A stretch of DNA of 48,572 nucleotides from a virus, in the IMG/VR virus record IMGVR_UViG_3300037493_002106, positions 1 to 48,572 of that record. One strand, given 5' to 3'. Of the stretch, positions 1 through 8,633 are shown piece by piece. Numbering within the stretch: the stretch's first letter is position 1; the number at the start of each line of letters is the position of its first letter. The notes below the pieces were generated by a model, which was given only the letters and a program-made list of their open reading frames with translations, was not told the origin of the DNA and ran no database searches. The position numbers and the translations under genes were made by a program.

Positions 1-297
1 TACAGATCCTGTTGCTCCTGTAGCTCCTGCTCCTGTGGCTCCCACAGATCCTGTGGCTCCTGTGGCTCCTGTAGCTCCTACAGATCCTGTTGCTCCTGTT
101 GCTCCTGTTGCTCCTGTTGCTCCTGTGGCTCCTGCTCCTGTGGCTCCCACAGATCCCGTAGCTCCTGTGGCTCCTGTAGCTCCTGTAGCTCCTGTAGCTC
201 CTGTGGCTCCTGTGGCTCCTGTGGCTCCTGTGGCTCCTGTGGCTCCTGTGGCTCCTGTGGCTCCTGTGGCTCCACCTACTGGACCTGTAGGTCCAGC
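1..297. repeat. Nine-base tandem repeat coding collagen triplets
   Basis: Units of the form GGCTCCTGT (plus strand) with GTAGCTCCT, GTTGCTCCT and CACAGATCC variants run from the left edge to about base 297. On the minus strand they encode Gly-X-Y. All units are multiples of three, so copy-number change alters rod length, not frame. Confidence 0.85.
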
Positions 298-603
298 TGA
301 AAAGTCTCCTGCACCTCTTAGTTGTACGTTATTTTTTGGGGCAAAACTTGAATCGTCTTTGAAACTTCTTTTTGTTATTTCAGGATTGTTGGCGGGTGGG
401 TTGAGGTTAACTGGTCTTTTTGTTGGCAGTATTGGTATATTGTTTTCAAGAGCTTCCTTAAGTTCTCTTGTAGACTTTCCGTCTGTGTCAATACCCAAAC
501 TTTCTGATAGACTTTGAATCACCTCACGCGAAGTGGGGCCGCTCGTTCTTAAAGGAACCGCCCGACTCCCTGTGCTTTCACGCTGAATTATCGGATCGTC
601 CAT
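1..603 (-). CDS. Collagen-like tail fibre protein, partial (C-terminus off the left edge)
   Basis: An open frame runs from an ATG at 603 to base 1 without a stop, so only the first 201 residues are seen. The first roughly 100 residues are hydrophilic and non-repetitive (start [10 protein letters not shown]). From about base 300 downward the frame is Gly-X-Y repeats, mostly GAT with some GTA, GPT and GSV triplets, with one broken triplet near the left edge. Such collagen-like stretches form trimeric rods in phage fibres (family knowledge). It lies 12 bases after the stop of the next gene, so it belongs to the same minus-strand unit. No Shine-Dalgarno is visible. The same DNA read in other frames gives long Pro/Ala/Val and Glu/Pro/Gln strings, which are artefacts of the nine-base repeat. 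Adhesin or fibre role is inferred. Confidence 0.85.
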   Translation of the reverse strand, partial: MDDPIIQRESTGSRAVPLRTSGPTSREVIQSLSESLGIDTDGKSTRELKEALENNIPILPTKRPVNLNPPANNPEITKRSFKDDSSFAPKNNVQLRGAGDFSAGPTGPVGGATGATGATGATGATGATGATGATGATGATGATGATGATGSVGATGAGATGATGATGATGATGSVGATGATGATGSVGATGAGATGATGSV

Positions 604-615
604 ATTTTTATAATG

Positions 616-2532
616 CTACTTCAATACGCTAGCATCTAAAACATAGCAAGTGCAACGTAGCCAACCCCATTTATATGGAGATATCTCACTACGCATTAGG
701 TATTGACCAGCAGTGGGTATTGCTGCTGGACTGGTTGGTGAAAATGAAGACGGGCTAACCGATCCCTTTACGAAATGCCCCCTACGAGTAGATGAACTGA
801 TTGCTTGCCATATAATATTGTTTGGGTTGGCAGGTGGTGGAGCTGCCGCATAAGCAGAAGCTGCTACTGCTACTTCCCGTTTAAGATCACCACTAATCAC
901 AATTGAACCGTGGATGGTGGCTGGTAGCTGGATTGAATCTACGTTGAGTGATACATCTATTTCAGATGATGAACTGGTTGAGCGGGCGTAGTTAAAGGTA
1001 TCGACGGGCGCACCCAAGTTAAATCCAGCTTGTTGATTCCAACCCGATGTCACTGACACACGCGCTTTGCCTCCCGTTAATATTATATTGTGTGTCTGTG
1101 GTTTATAGACTGGCCAGTTGCTCACAGAATATCCAGTAACTTCTGCCAATCGTAATAGCAATTGTGATGCAGAAAACTGTCCGTTGTCAGACTCGGCAAA
1201 AAAAGAATGCACCATTATCGGCAGATCGGAACCCCAAGTTTTTTTAAGGCTGATAATAACGTCAGGTTTTATTGTAGCCGAAGAACTGCCAGTAGATGAT
1301 TCGGACCCGCTTAAAGAAGCAGATTGTCCAGATGCCTCGCCGTCCCAATCACTTCCACCGCTACCACTACCAGAATCCGAAGACCATACAACTTCTATCG
1401 ATTCTAAAGTATCGGGAAGCTGAACATCCAACGTAGAAGGAAAAGAAATAATTTGTCGTTGGAGAGCGTCATATGGAACGGGTCGAACCGTTTTTAATGT
1501 TCTGTCCTCATTGACCGCTTTAAAAGACGTGTTACTTTCCGCTAAGTCTGATTCAGCGGGATCAATAAACTGTTCTTTTGTTATCAACTGAATGTTGAGG
1601 AAATCATCCCATTCTGTTGAGGTAAGCTCAGGCCATATATTTACGTTAATCGTTTCTCTTATAGAGCCACCGTCGCCCGTTGGCGTGACCGTTGATTGGG
1701 AAACTAATAATCCAGAATCAGGAGTCAGGATGCCTGACGAATACGTCTCTACTGTATTTGCTTTGGCGGACTCAACGTAGTTGCGTGTGCCTACGAGAAC
1801 TACATCAGTTGTAGGCTTTGGTTGTACTACGCTCTTTACAAGCTTTACGTTTGGGTTGATCTGGTCTTGAGACGCTTGAAGTTCGTTCGCCGCTAAAATT
1901 GGACTGACGGCTAACCCCTCTGCTATCTCTTCTGTTGTAGTTCTCGGTAGTGACGAACGGAACTTATCAGGAACCAGATCGGGTGCTTGAGTTGTGTACG
2001 AGAGCTTGTATTCTAAGAAAGCCGTTTCAACATACGTATGCGTTTCCTGAACGTACAAAGAATCAAGCTCAGGCTGTTCAGCTTTCTTCTGCTGCTTGTC
2101 GAAGAACACGTAAGACACACCATCAAACGTATCTTGTGGTACGTCTGGCATGACATATCCGAACTCTGGCAGTGCGGGATTGAAATCTGCTCGCGGAGTT
2201 ATGTACTCTCTAACAACTACTCGAAACTCTCGTCCGCCAGCATTGCCAATTACATTGCGGTAGCCTGAAGCAAAGTTGTAGAGATCTTGATTCTCACGGT
2301 CTGCGGCGTAGAAGAACTCAAAGATCCCGTCCCGCTCGATGTCAACGGTCTTAATAAAGATCAGCTTGTGGTGGGGCCACTTTGTTTCGTTAGGGTGCGG
2401 CGTGCCATATGCGGGAAAAGCGTTGCGGGTGCAATCACGAACTTCGCTGAACAAGACATCCGTAGTAAGTGGAGTCGGGAATAGTCTCCGATCCTGCCTG
2501 TACGGTGCTTGGGGTAGTTGGGAGATTGCCAT
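616..2532 (-). CDS. Large virion/tail protein of unknown fold
   Basis: A 638-residue protein with an ATG start. I do not recognise a family with certainty. The N-terminal half is mixed alpha/beta and rich in aromatic residues; the middle carries a low-complexity Gly/Ser linker (about residues 380-430, SGSGSGGSDWDG type); the last 200 residues look beta-rich. There is no signal peptide or membrane segment. It lies between two fibre-type genes, 4 bases after the stop of the 10-residue-repeat fibre gene (2537-3964) and 12 bases before the collagen-like gene. The position in the fibre module supports a tail, baseplate or adsorption-apparatus role. This is inference from context only. Confidence 0.6.
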   Translation of the reverse strand: MAISQLPQAPYRQDRRLFPTPLTTDVLFSEVRDCTRNAFPAYGTPHPNETKWPHHKLIFIKTVDIERDGIFEFFYAADRENQDLYNFASGYRNVIGNAGGREFRVVVREYITPRADFNPALPEFGYVMPDVPQDTFDGVSYVFFDKQQKKAEQPELDSLYVQETHTYVETAFLEYKLSYTTQAPDLVPDKFRSSLPRTTTEEIAEGLAVSPILAANELQASQDQINPNVKLVKSVVQPKPTTDVVLVGTRNYVESAKANTVETYSSGILTPDSGLLVSQSTVTPTGDGGSIRETINVNIWPELTSTEWDDFLNIQLITKEQFIDPAESDLAESNTSFKAVNEDRTLKTVRPVPYDALQRQIISFPSTLDVQLPDTLESIEVVWSSDSGSGSGGSDWDGEASGQSASLSGSESSTGSSSATIKPDVIISLKKTWGSDLPIMVHSFFAESDNGQFSASQLLLRLAEVTGYSVSNWPVYKPQTHNIILTGGKARVSVTSGWNQQAGFNLGAPVDTFNYARSTSSSSEIDVSLNVDSIQLPATIHGSIVISGDLKREVAVAASAYAAAPPPANPNNIIWQAISSSTRRGHFVKGSVSPSSFSPTSPAAIPTAGQYLMRSEISPYKWGWLRCTCYVLDASVLK

Positions 2533-2536
2533 AGTT

Positions 2537-3964
2537 TTAGATAAGGGCTATTGCCGATACATTCATCCAGTCTACTGTTACATCATTTGTGGTACTTGTA
2601 TTCGTAACAAATACTTCAATAAATTCAGTAGTAGCTAGCTCAACAATACATTGGCATGATACATGAGCTAAATCATTAGTACCTTTTCCTGTTACTGAGA
2701 TTTTTGATGTAACCACTACTGCACCATTTTTATAGATTACAAAATTATATTCATCTGTAGAGTCTCCATGAAAAGCTAATGCCGCACTTACGGAAAATTT
2801 ACGAGTTGTCGTTCCTGTATACGTTAAGGTATTACTGGCACTTGTAAAGTTAGACAAAATACCCGATGTAGTAGTGCCAGCAACTTTTACATAAGTATTT
2901 TGTGTTGCTATCGATGTTAGGACAATCGCGGAGATATAATAGTCACCGTATGCAGATTGAGTAACGCCAGTACCGCCGCTAGTGACAGGTAGAGTACCAG
3001 AAATTTCGCCTACAGGAACTGATGCACTCGCAGTCATCACAGCCGTGCCGTTCGCTTTTACATAGCCTGTAAGCGAAGCCGCACCAGTACCGCCGCTGCC
3101 TACTGGAAGAGATCCAGTAACACCAGTAGAAAGCGGCAAGCCCGTGCAATTAGTAAGTGTTCCTGAAGTTGGAACTCCTAAAATAGGAGTGGTTAGATTT
3201 GGGGAAGTTGATAGAACAGCATCGCCGCTTCCCGTTAAGGGAATCCATGACGGAACATTAGAAGATGAGCTAATCTTTAAAACACAATCTTGGATGGGGG
3301 GAGCAAGCTGTGCCAGCGATGACGCTGAGTTCGCGTACAGTAGATTACCAGAAGAATAACTTGAGATTCCAGTGCCTCCAGCTGAAGCAGGGACAGTAGT
3401 TACCCATGTGGGTGTTCCTGTTCCAGCGGATGTTAATACTTGTCCTGAGTTACCTGCGGATACGAACGCAGTGATTCCAGCGTTTGTCTGATAGGCTAAT
3501 CTACCAGCACTGCCACCGCTCAAAGAAGTAGCTAAAGCAGCTAAACCTGATGTTGTAGAGCTAGCGGATAACGGAACGGTTATGGTTGATGGGAGTTCGC
3601 CCGTTCCTAATTTAGAAAGTGCTATAGCGGCGTTCGATGCGACCTTAACATTTGTAATTGAATCTGGTTGGAGTTTTCCTCCGCTTATTGTTAAGTTGGC
3701 AATCTTGTCGCCTGTTACCGCTAAGTTGGCGATCTTGCCTTCTGTTACCGCTAACGATCCGATCTTGCCTTCTGTTACCGCTAAAGGTCCGATCTTACCT
3801 TCCGTTACGGCTAACGATCCGATCTTGCCCGCCGTTACGGCTAAGTTACCAATCTTGCCTTCTGTTACCGCTAAAGGTCCGATCTTACCTTCCGTTACCG
3901 CTAAGTTACCTATAGTGGTGATGACCGATAGATCCGATATTGTTAATGTATATGTATCAGGCAT
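2537..3964 (-). CDS. Tail fibre protein with ten-residue repeats and a jelly-roll-like tip
   Basis: 475 residues in three parts. Residues 19-98 are eight tandem ten-residue units (consensus GxLAVTEGKI), like the KIxxGAVTxxK repeats of phage fibre shafts. Residues about 100-335 are Gly/Ser/Thr-rich with SGGTG motifs, typical of trimeric beta-structured phage fibres. The last 120 residues (from about YVKVAGTTT) form an alternating beta pattern ending in DWMNVSAIAL, similar to C1q/TNF-like jelly-roll heads of fibre tips. ATG start, 2 bases from the stop of the 114-residue gene upstream. A receptor-binding role is inferred from architecture; the receptor is unknown. Confidence 0.82.
   Translation of the reverse strand: MPDTYTLTISDLSVITTIGNLAVTEGKIGPLAVTEGKIGNLAVTAGKIGSLAVTEGKIGPLAVTEGKIGSLAVTEGKIANLAVTGDKIANLTISGGKLQPDSITNVKVASNAAIALSKLGTGELPSTITVPLSASSTTSGLAALATSLSGGSAGRLAYQTNAGITAFVSAGNSGQVLTSAGTGTPTWVTTVPASAGGTGISSYSSGNLLYANSASSLAQLAPPIQDCVLKISSSSNVPSWIPLTGSGDAVLSTSPNLTTPILGVPTSGTLTNCTGLPLSTGVTGSLPVGSGGTGAASLTGYVKANGTAVMTASASVPVGEISGTLPVTSGGTGVTQSAYGDYYISAIVLTSIATQNTYVKVAGTTTSGILSNFTSASNTLTYTGTTTRKFSVSAALAFHGDSTDEYNFVIYKNGAVVVTSKISVTGKGTNDLAHVSCQCIVELATTEFIEVFVTNTSTTNDVTVDWMNVSAIALI
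3671..3910. repeat. 30-base tandem repeat in the fibre shaft
   Basis: Eight 30-base units encode LAVTEGKIG(P/N/S) and variants. The central units differ by only a few bases, while those nearest the C-terminal side (LTISGGKL) have diverged. In-frame slippage would change shaft length. Confidence 0.85.
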
Positions 3965-3966
3965 GA

Positions 3967-4311
3967 TTAAATATTAGTTACTTGGGTTCTTACGCTTATG
4001 GTCCCGAATAAAAGGCGACGTTTTACATCTTCTAAATCCATTACGATATCGTACTCATACGCATCCGTGCCACCTCGAAAAGTATCAGTAACTTCTTCAG
4101 GTAGAGAGATCAACACGGCTCCTAGAGTAGGTTCTGGCACAGAAAAAACAAATTGGGCTACTTTAATTTTTGTTTCTGCATCCCTGATATGACCATAAAA
4201 ACCATAAGTTAGAGGATCAAAATTTAAAACACCATCAACAGTGTTGATAGTGAGAGTGAACGCATACGGAACGGAGCGATCTAAGGTAATGTCGTAGTTG
4301 GCTGCTAGCAT
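3967..4311 (-). CDS. Small beta-sandwich virion protein, paralogue of the 6741-7097 gene
   Basis: 114 residues, ATG start. The pattern YDITLDRSVPYAFTLTI, then an AEIRE-like strand (GHIRDAETK), then AVLISLPEEVTD and a C-terminal LLFGTISVRTQV, matches the other small protein of this module (YDLTIQKGEDYNFSLRI, AEIREASGK, GTLKFSLSRSQT, LLVGYVNV). Small proteins of this shape are common next to phage fibre genes and resemble the N-terminal BppU-type baseplate/fibre-attachment domain (family recollection). It directly precedes a fibre gene in translation order, so an adaptor role between fibre and tail is a reasonable inference. Confidence 0.7.
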   Translation of the reverse strand: MLAANYDITLDRSVPYAFTLTINTVDGVLNFDPLTYGFYGHIRDAETKIKVAQFVFSVPEPTLGAVLISLPEEVTDTFRGGTDAYEYDIVMDLEDVKRRLLFGTISVRTQVTNI

Positions 4312-4322
4312 TGCGGGTTAGT

Positions 4323-4592
4323 TTAAACCGTTACGCCTTTGTAGAAAATAGCTGGTCCGCCAGTAATGGTATGTACACCCGCAGAGGCAGTACTTACGAA
4401 TAAGGTGTTAATAGTTACACCAGAAGGAACTATAGCCAGTGTTCCTGAAAGAAGAGGAGTAGGTACTCCAAATGCTGTAATTGCACCCAATGCGGTCATT
4501 GACACGTACTCTCCTGCGGGGACAAGTGCGCCAGCAGCAACATACGCAGCACCGCCGCGTCCAGCATTTTGTTTTAAGATATAGTCTGACAT
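4323..4592 (-). CDS. Small Ala/Gly-rich virion-type protein
   Basis: 89 residues, ATG start, beta-rich with alternating small and hydrophobic residues (SDYILKQNAG at the start, AIFYKGVTV at the end). No catalytic motif, signal peptide or membrane segment. It lies 11 bases before the 114-residue gene, inside the fibre module. Short proteins of this composition are often decoration or fibre-accessory proteins, but I cannot assign it. Confidence 0.65.
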   Translation of the reverse strand: MSDYILKQNAGRGGAAYVAAGALVPAGEYVSMTALGAITAFGVPTPLLSGTLAIVPSGVTINTLFVSTASAGVHTITGGPAIFYKGVTV

Positions 4593-4649
4593 AAGAGTGG
4601 TATGTTACGGTTATGCGCTTAAGAAAGCAAGCCTACATTTGGGTATGTG

Positions 4650-4703
4650 GTTGAACGCCTTCATTTGAATGATGCGGTCGAACGCCTTCATTTAGGCGTA
4701 GCG
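4650..4703. repeat. 27-base imperfect tandem duplication
   Basis: Two 27-base units (4650-4676 and 4677-4703) agree at 20 positions and share GAACGCCTTCATTT exactly. The second unit covers the stop codon of the Fn3 gene (4688-4690), so the last codons have been duplicated downstream. Confidence 0.75.
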
Positions 4704-4998
4704 GTTGTGATTCGTACTATTTTACTAATGCGAAACCCTTTGGGAATAGTGGGTGTTGGCGGTACGCTAAGGGTTGCAGACATAGCACTTTCGCCAGCAA
4801 TGTTTACGCCCGTTACATTAACATTGGTTCTTCCGTCAGGAATCTGAACCGTGACTTGCGTTTCGGTAGTCGATGCCACAGGTGCGCCATTGACGTATAG
4901 CGTGTATGAGTCCGCATCCCCCGTAGCGTCCCATGCAAAGGTCACTGTGCGTTCTGCCAATGCAGAGGTGGCTAGTGCTAGGAGTATAGTTAGGTACT

Positions 4999-5002
<4 letters not shown>
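4688..5002 (-). CDS. Secreted fibronectin type III-like protein
   Basis: 104 residues. The N-terminus [16 protein letters not shown] has a Lys, a hydrophobic core and an Ala-x-Ala end: a signal peptide with predicted cleavage near residue 16. The mature part begins [22 protein letters not shown] and continues with the strand pattern of a single Fn3 domain (W, Y and final GES positions present). The ATG overlaps the stop of the upstream Glu-Pro gene as ATGA, so translation is probably coupled. A signal peptide is unusual in a tail-fibre module: the product should be exported by the host, or the segment is used differently. An origin in a host secreted protein is possible. Confidence 0.75.
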
Positions 5003-5471
<469 letters not shown>

Positions 5472-5472
<1 letters not shown>

Positions 5473-6740
5473 TATGCTATTTTTGTTAAAGTTACGGTTG
5501 CTCCAGCGAAAAGAGTTGATGTGGTTACGCTTGAAATCGATTGTGCAAATTGAATATTTAATGTTGTGTTTGCCGCACCAACTTTAAATGTTATTGTAGT
5601 AGTAATACCTTTTGCTGTTGCAAAACCACCTGTTCCAACGGTCCCTAAATCGACCGCACTGCTACCCGTTGCTGTTGCAACACCTACAAGAGTACTTGAA
5701 GCAGAAATTTTAGGGCCAACAGCGTAGACTATATTAGACCCAAAAAGAGCTTGAAGCCTATAATATCCAGCACCATGAGTCACTTGTGCAAAAAGCTCCA
5801 GCTTATAAAGACCGTTGGCAAGAAGATCTGTATTGGCATAGCTTAATCCCGCAACACTAACAAAAGTCGTTGAGGTGGACCCTATATTTGCGTTAAAGTC
5901 CGCACTGCTGGATTTTGTGTTTGCAACTTGCACCAAACCGCTGCTATTAGGAAGTGTTGCGATCCGCTGCCCAGTAATCGCTGATGGTCTTGCTAGCGTA
6001 CACGTTTGTGTCCCATCGGTTCCGAGTCTCCAATAAAGTGATCCATCAGATGACTTAATAGATAGACTTGTGTCGGCAGTGCCTCCAAAACGGCAATGGG
6101 CAGCGGGGAAGTCACTTAGATCGCTAACTGCTCCTCCAATTATAATTGCTCCTGTACTTTGTATGGATTCAATATATGCGCCAGCTGAAGAAAAACTTTG
6201 GATAGCCGCTCCGTAATTATACTCGCTAACCAATTGAGTAGTCCCAGTGTAGCTGTGAGTATACAGTGCATGGTTATAATTACTGGAGATTTCGGCTGCT
6301 ATTCCGAAGTCACTAGAGAACGTACAACCGTCATATTCACTATACCCCACAAAGGGAGAATCAAAACTAGTTGTACTTTGAACACCGTGGCCAGAAGATG
6401 AAGCTACTTCTATAGCTGGAAATGTACCACCTTCAACTAGCAGCCTACCGCCGTTGATGAGTTGTACTAGATTAATACCTTGGTCATAAGTAAAATTCTC
6501 GTTTCCACTTAAATTTGTTCCGACTTTAAATTGGATTGATTGAGCTGGTCCACCTGTTGTAACTGTAACTCCTGTAGCTCCTCTAAATCCAGTGGCTCCT
6601 GTTAATCCAGTGGCTCCTGTGGCTCCTTCATTGCCTTCTGGACCCGCAGGACCAAAAAGAGTTATGGATAACTCTTTGTCATCAATAACTTTTAATGAAT
6701 AGCTATTGCTATCAATAACTGATAATGAATAGTTATCCAT
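5472..6740 (-). CDS. Tail fibre protein with short collagen-like segment
   Basis: 422 residues, ATG start at 6740, directly abutting the stop of the upstream gene. The N-terminus has two SLxVID repeats (residues about 4-24), possibly a tail-attachment segment. A collagen-like [16 protein letters not shown] segment spans about residues 30-58. The long middle is Gly/Ser/Thr-rich beta sequence. The last roughly 150 residues ([21 protein letters not shown] onward) resemble C-terminal fibre-tip beta sandwiches. A trimeric fibre is the best reading. It is the third collagen- or repeat-bearing fibre gene of the module. Confidence 0.8.
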
Positions 6741-7097
6741 TTAGCTTAGTACTTTAGAGATGTTCGGTACAACATTGACATATCCTACAAGCAACTTCTT
6801 GCTTGCAGCCGACTTATACCAGAAAAAATCCCATTTGTATTGTTTGTTAATATCAAGTGATAGCGTTTGAGAGCGGCTCAAAGAAAACTTAAGCGTTCCG
6901 TCTGTTGGAGTACCCGATGATACTCCACCTATAGTAAACTTAGCGGATAATGCTTTGCCGCTTGCTTCCCTAATCTCTGCTACCCCATAGGGTGCAAACC
7001 CAAATGTGACTGGTTGGTCAAGAGAGTCTAAAATCCGCAGCGAAAAATTATAATCTTCTCCTTTTTGGATTGTTAAATCGTATTTGGCAGCGGACAT
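6741..7097 (-). CDS. Small beta-sandwich virion protein (fibre-adaptor type)
   Basis: 118 residues from the ATG at 7097 (MSAAKYDLTIQKG). The frame is open to 7136, but a promoter-like TTGACT-N17-TACTTT covers 7108-7136, so the internal ATG is preferred. The sequence YDLTIQKGEDYNFSLRILDS, AEIREASGKALSAKF, GTLKFSLSRSQTLSL and the final LLVGYVNVVPN parallels the 3967-4311 protein. Both precede a fibre gene in translation order, which suggests each pairs with its own fibre. Function is inferred from this arrangement and from similarity to BppU-type N-terminal domains. Confidence 0.72.
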   Translation of the reverse strand: MSAAKYDLTIQKGEDYNFSLRILDSLDQPVTFGFAPYGVAEIREASGKALSAKFTIGGVSSGTPTDGTLKFSLSRSQTLSLDINKQYKWDFFWYKSAASKKLLVGYVNVVPNISKVLS

Positions 7098-7107
7098 TAC
7101 AGAAAAT

Positions 7108-7136
7108 AAAGTATGATAAGCCCGACATAAAGTCAA
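7108..7136 (-). promoter_or_regulatory. Promoter-like TTGACT-N17-TACTTT
   Basis: -35 TTGACT (7131-7136), 17-base spacer, -10 TACTTT (7108-7113). The ATG at 7097 follows 10 bases after the -10. The same TACTTT box recurs at 10162 and 14141. Confidence 0.5.
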
Positions 7137-7173
7137 GCTTATGCGTTAAGTATACTACAGGAAAGGAGAGCGA

Positions 7174-7431
7174 TTAACGCTTACCGCCGCCCATTTCTTT
7201 TTCAACAGCAGCCATGAAGCCGCCGCCTTCAGGCATCTCCTCTTCAGGCATCTCCTCTTCAGACATCTCCTCTTCAGGAGCTTCCTCTTCAGGAGCAGGA
7301 AGATCGATGCCATCAATGGCAACGGGACAGAGCATACCGTCCATAACGGCAAACTCTACGGGAACAATAAACATTTCTCCTTCGTTCTCTGGAACTTTAA
7401 GACCTTCTGGTATTGCGAGCATTCCTTTCAT
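7174..7431 (-). CDS. Small acidic protein with Glu-rich repeats
   Basis: 85 residues, ATG start. The first half is ordinary (MKGMLAIPEGLKVPENEG, FIVPVEFAVMDGMLCPVAI). The second half is a run of PEEEMPEEE repeats, followed by GGGFMAAVEKEMGGGKR. The C-terminus is Gly/Lys-rich. No signal peptide or membrane span. It lies 5 bases after the stop of the 185-residue gene and 76 bases before the next start. An accessory virion protein is possible. I do not recognise it. Confidence 0.65.
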   Translation of the reverse strand: MKGMLAIPEGLKVPENEGEMFIVPVEFAVMDGMLCPVAIDGIDLPAPEEEAPEEEMSEEEMPEEEMPEGGGFMAAVEKEMGGGKR

Positions 7432-7436
7432 AGTAA

Positions 7437-7994
7437 TTATTTGCGTTTAGCGTTTGCCTGTTGGCGGTAGTATTGAAGAGCGATTTGAGTGTCAGACTTG
7501 CCAGAGAGATCGTTGTTCTTTTTAAGAAAATCTTCAAGCTCTTGTTTCTTTGCAATGTCCATACGAGATTTAGGATCGAATGACGGAGCATTTTCATCGC
7601 CAAATACTTTTGAGAATAGCGCGTTGATGTCGCGTCCAGCGGCGGGGGCAGCTGGTGTTGCGGCGGGCGCGGGCGTTGCCTTTGGGACATTACCTTCGTC
7701 AATCTGTTGGAAGCCTCTCTCCAGAGCTACATCTGGAACTTCGGCAACTTGCGAAGGTGAGCGAGCTTCTGGCGAAACATTGCCCATTGTTAAAAAGTTT
7801 CCTCCGTTTGGGAGTACAGCTTGAGGTGCGTAGTTTGGACCTTTAGGGACTGGAGCCTTATTAAGGTCTAGATAATCCACTAGATGATCCCGAACGGTTC
7901 GGACCACTCCCTTATCTTTTGGAGCGGGTTGAGTCGGGTTGATAGGGTTCGTTTGACCTGCTCCGCCGCCCATTGTAAAAAAGTTACCTGCCAT
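7437..7994 (-). CDS. Hypothetical virion-module protein with repeated GNFxTMG motif
   Basis: 185 residues, ATG start. The motif GNFFTMGGG at residues 3-11 recurs as GNFLTMGNV near residue 65. A Pro/Ala-rich linker sits at about 105-120 and a charged helical C-terminus follows (KKQELEDFLKKNNDLSGKSDTQ). The AU-rich leader TAACTAACTACAATT replaces a Shine-Dalgarno. It lies downstream of the capsid gene, where head-completion or head-decoration proteins are often found. No family was recognised. Confidence 0.65.
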   Translation of the reverse strand: MAGNFFTMGGGAGQTNPINPTQPAPKDKGVVRTVRDHLVDYLDLNKAPVPKGPNYAPQAVLPNGGNFLTMGNVSPEARSPSQVAEVPDVALERGFQQIDEGNVPKATPAPAATPAAPAAGRDINALFSKVFGDENAPSFDPKSRMDIAKKQELEDFLKKNNDLSGKSDTQIALQYYRQQANAKRK

Positions 7995-8022
7995 AATTGT
8001 AGTTAGTTAAATATTAAGTAGG

Positions 8023-8088
8023 CCCGCATCCTGTTTCAGGAAACTCTGCGCGTTAGCGAAGAGCCAGAGTCGAGAAACAGGATGCGGG
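8023..8088. terminator. Long imperfect stem-loop
   Basis: A 15-base arm (CCCGCATCCTGTTTC, 8023-8037) pairs perfectly with 8074-8088. Inside, ACTCTG (8043-8048) pairs with 8065-8070 and CGC with GCG around a GTTA loop. It starts 9 bases after the stop of the 156-residue gene. There is no U-tract on either strand, so it may be a transcript-end stabiliser or processing site rather than a classical terminator. Confidence 0.7.
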
Positions 8089-8096
8089 GTAGGGGT

Positions 8097-8567
8097 TTAG
8101 TGGGTGCGATACCAGTTAGTACCGTCGCTAAGAAGGCGAAGAGTCGTACCACTTGTAATACCTGTAAGACTTGAAACAGCGGCGGCTGCGGCAGAAGTAA
8201 ATAGGTTAGTGCCACCGCCAGTAATGTTAAGCGTAACACTACCAGTACCACCAGTTCCAGCACTAAAATATTGAACAATAACGTCGCGCAAAGCTCCAGA
8301 AGGAACTGGGATCGACGCAGTTACAATTCCAGTATTACCAGTAGAACCAGTAATACGAAGCATTCTGGTAGCGACAGTAACCGACGCAGTAGGTGTAGTG
8401 ACATTCAACAAAGTGAAATCAGTAGCACTAAGACCATTGATCTGGTTCAGGGAAACCTTACGCACTTTGGACGAGCCAGTAGCCGTCAAGTCGTAGATTG
8501 GAAACAAGTCATCACCAGTTGGTAAAGCGATTTGAGCAAGAATGGGAAGATCGTCTAAGGTAGGCAT
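8097..8567 (-). CDS. Beta-rich virion protein downstream of the capsid gene
   Basis: 156 residues, ATG start. The N-terminus MPTLDDLPILAQIALPTGDDLFPIYDLT is a common opening of short phage structural proteins. Residues about 55-150 are Ser/Thr/Gly-rich beta strands ending in GTTLRLLSDGTNWYRTH, a phrase frequent at the C-termini of fibre-like and decoration proteins. Isolated between two hairpins, it may be a separate transcript or be fed by read-through from the capsid gene. Capsid decoration or tail fibre is inferred. Confidence 0.65.
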   Translation of the reverse strand: MPTLDDLPILAQIALPTGDDLFPIYDLTATGSSKVRKVSLNQINGLSATDFTLLNVTTPTASVTVATRMLRITGSTGNTGIVTASIPVPSGALRDVIVQYFSAGTGGTGSVTLNITGGGTNLFTSAAAAAVSSLTGITSGTTLRLLSDGTNWYRTH

Positions 8568-8592
8568 CGTTTTATTAAGTTAAAGGATGAGG

Positions 8593-8623
8593 CTAAGGGG
8601 TTCCCATTATGGGAACCCCTTAG
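8593..8623. terminator. Perfect 15-bp stem terminator after the capsid gene
   Basis: CTAAGGGGTTCCCAT, one central base, then the exact complement. It begins 11 bases after the capsid stop. No U-tract follows on the minus strand, yet the stem is very stable and gene-terminal. Confidence 0.75.
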
Positions 8624-8633
8624 CGTTTAGGGT

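Noticed and set aside
35-517. Plus-strand Val-Ala-Pro repeat protein and minus-strand Glu-Pro-Gln frame (78-275)
   Set aside because: Both are other frames of the nine-base collagen repeat. The minus frame from 603 has a start, a non-repetitive N-terminus and operon position.
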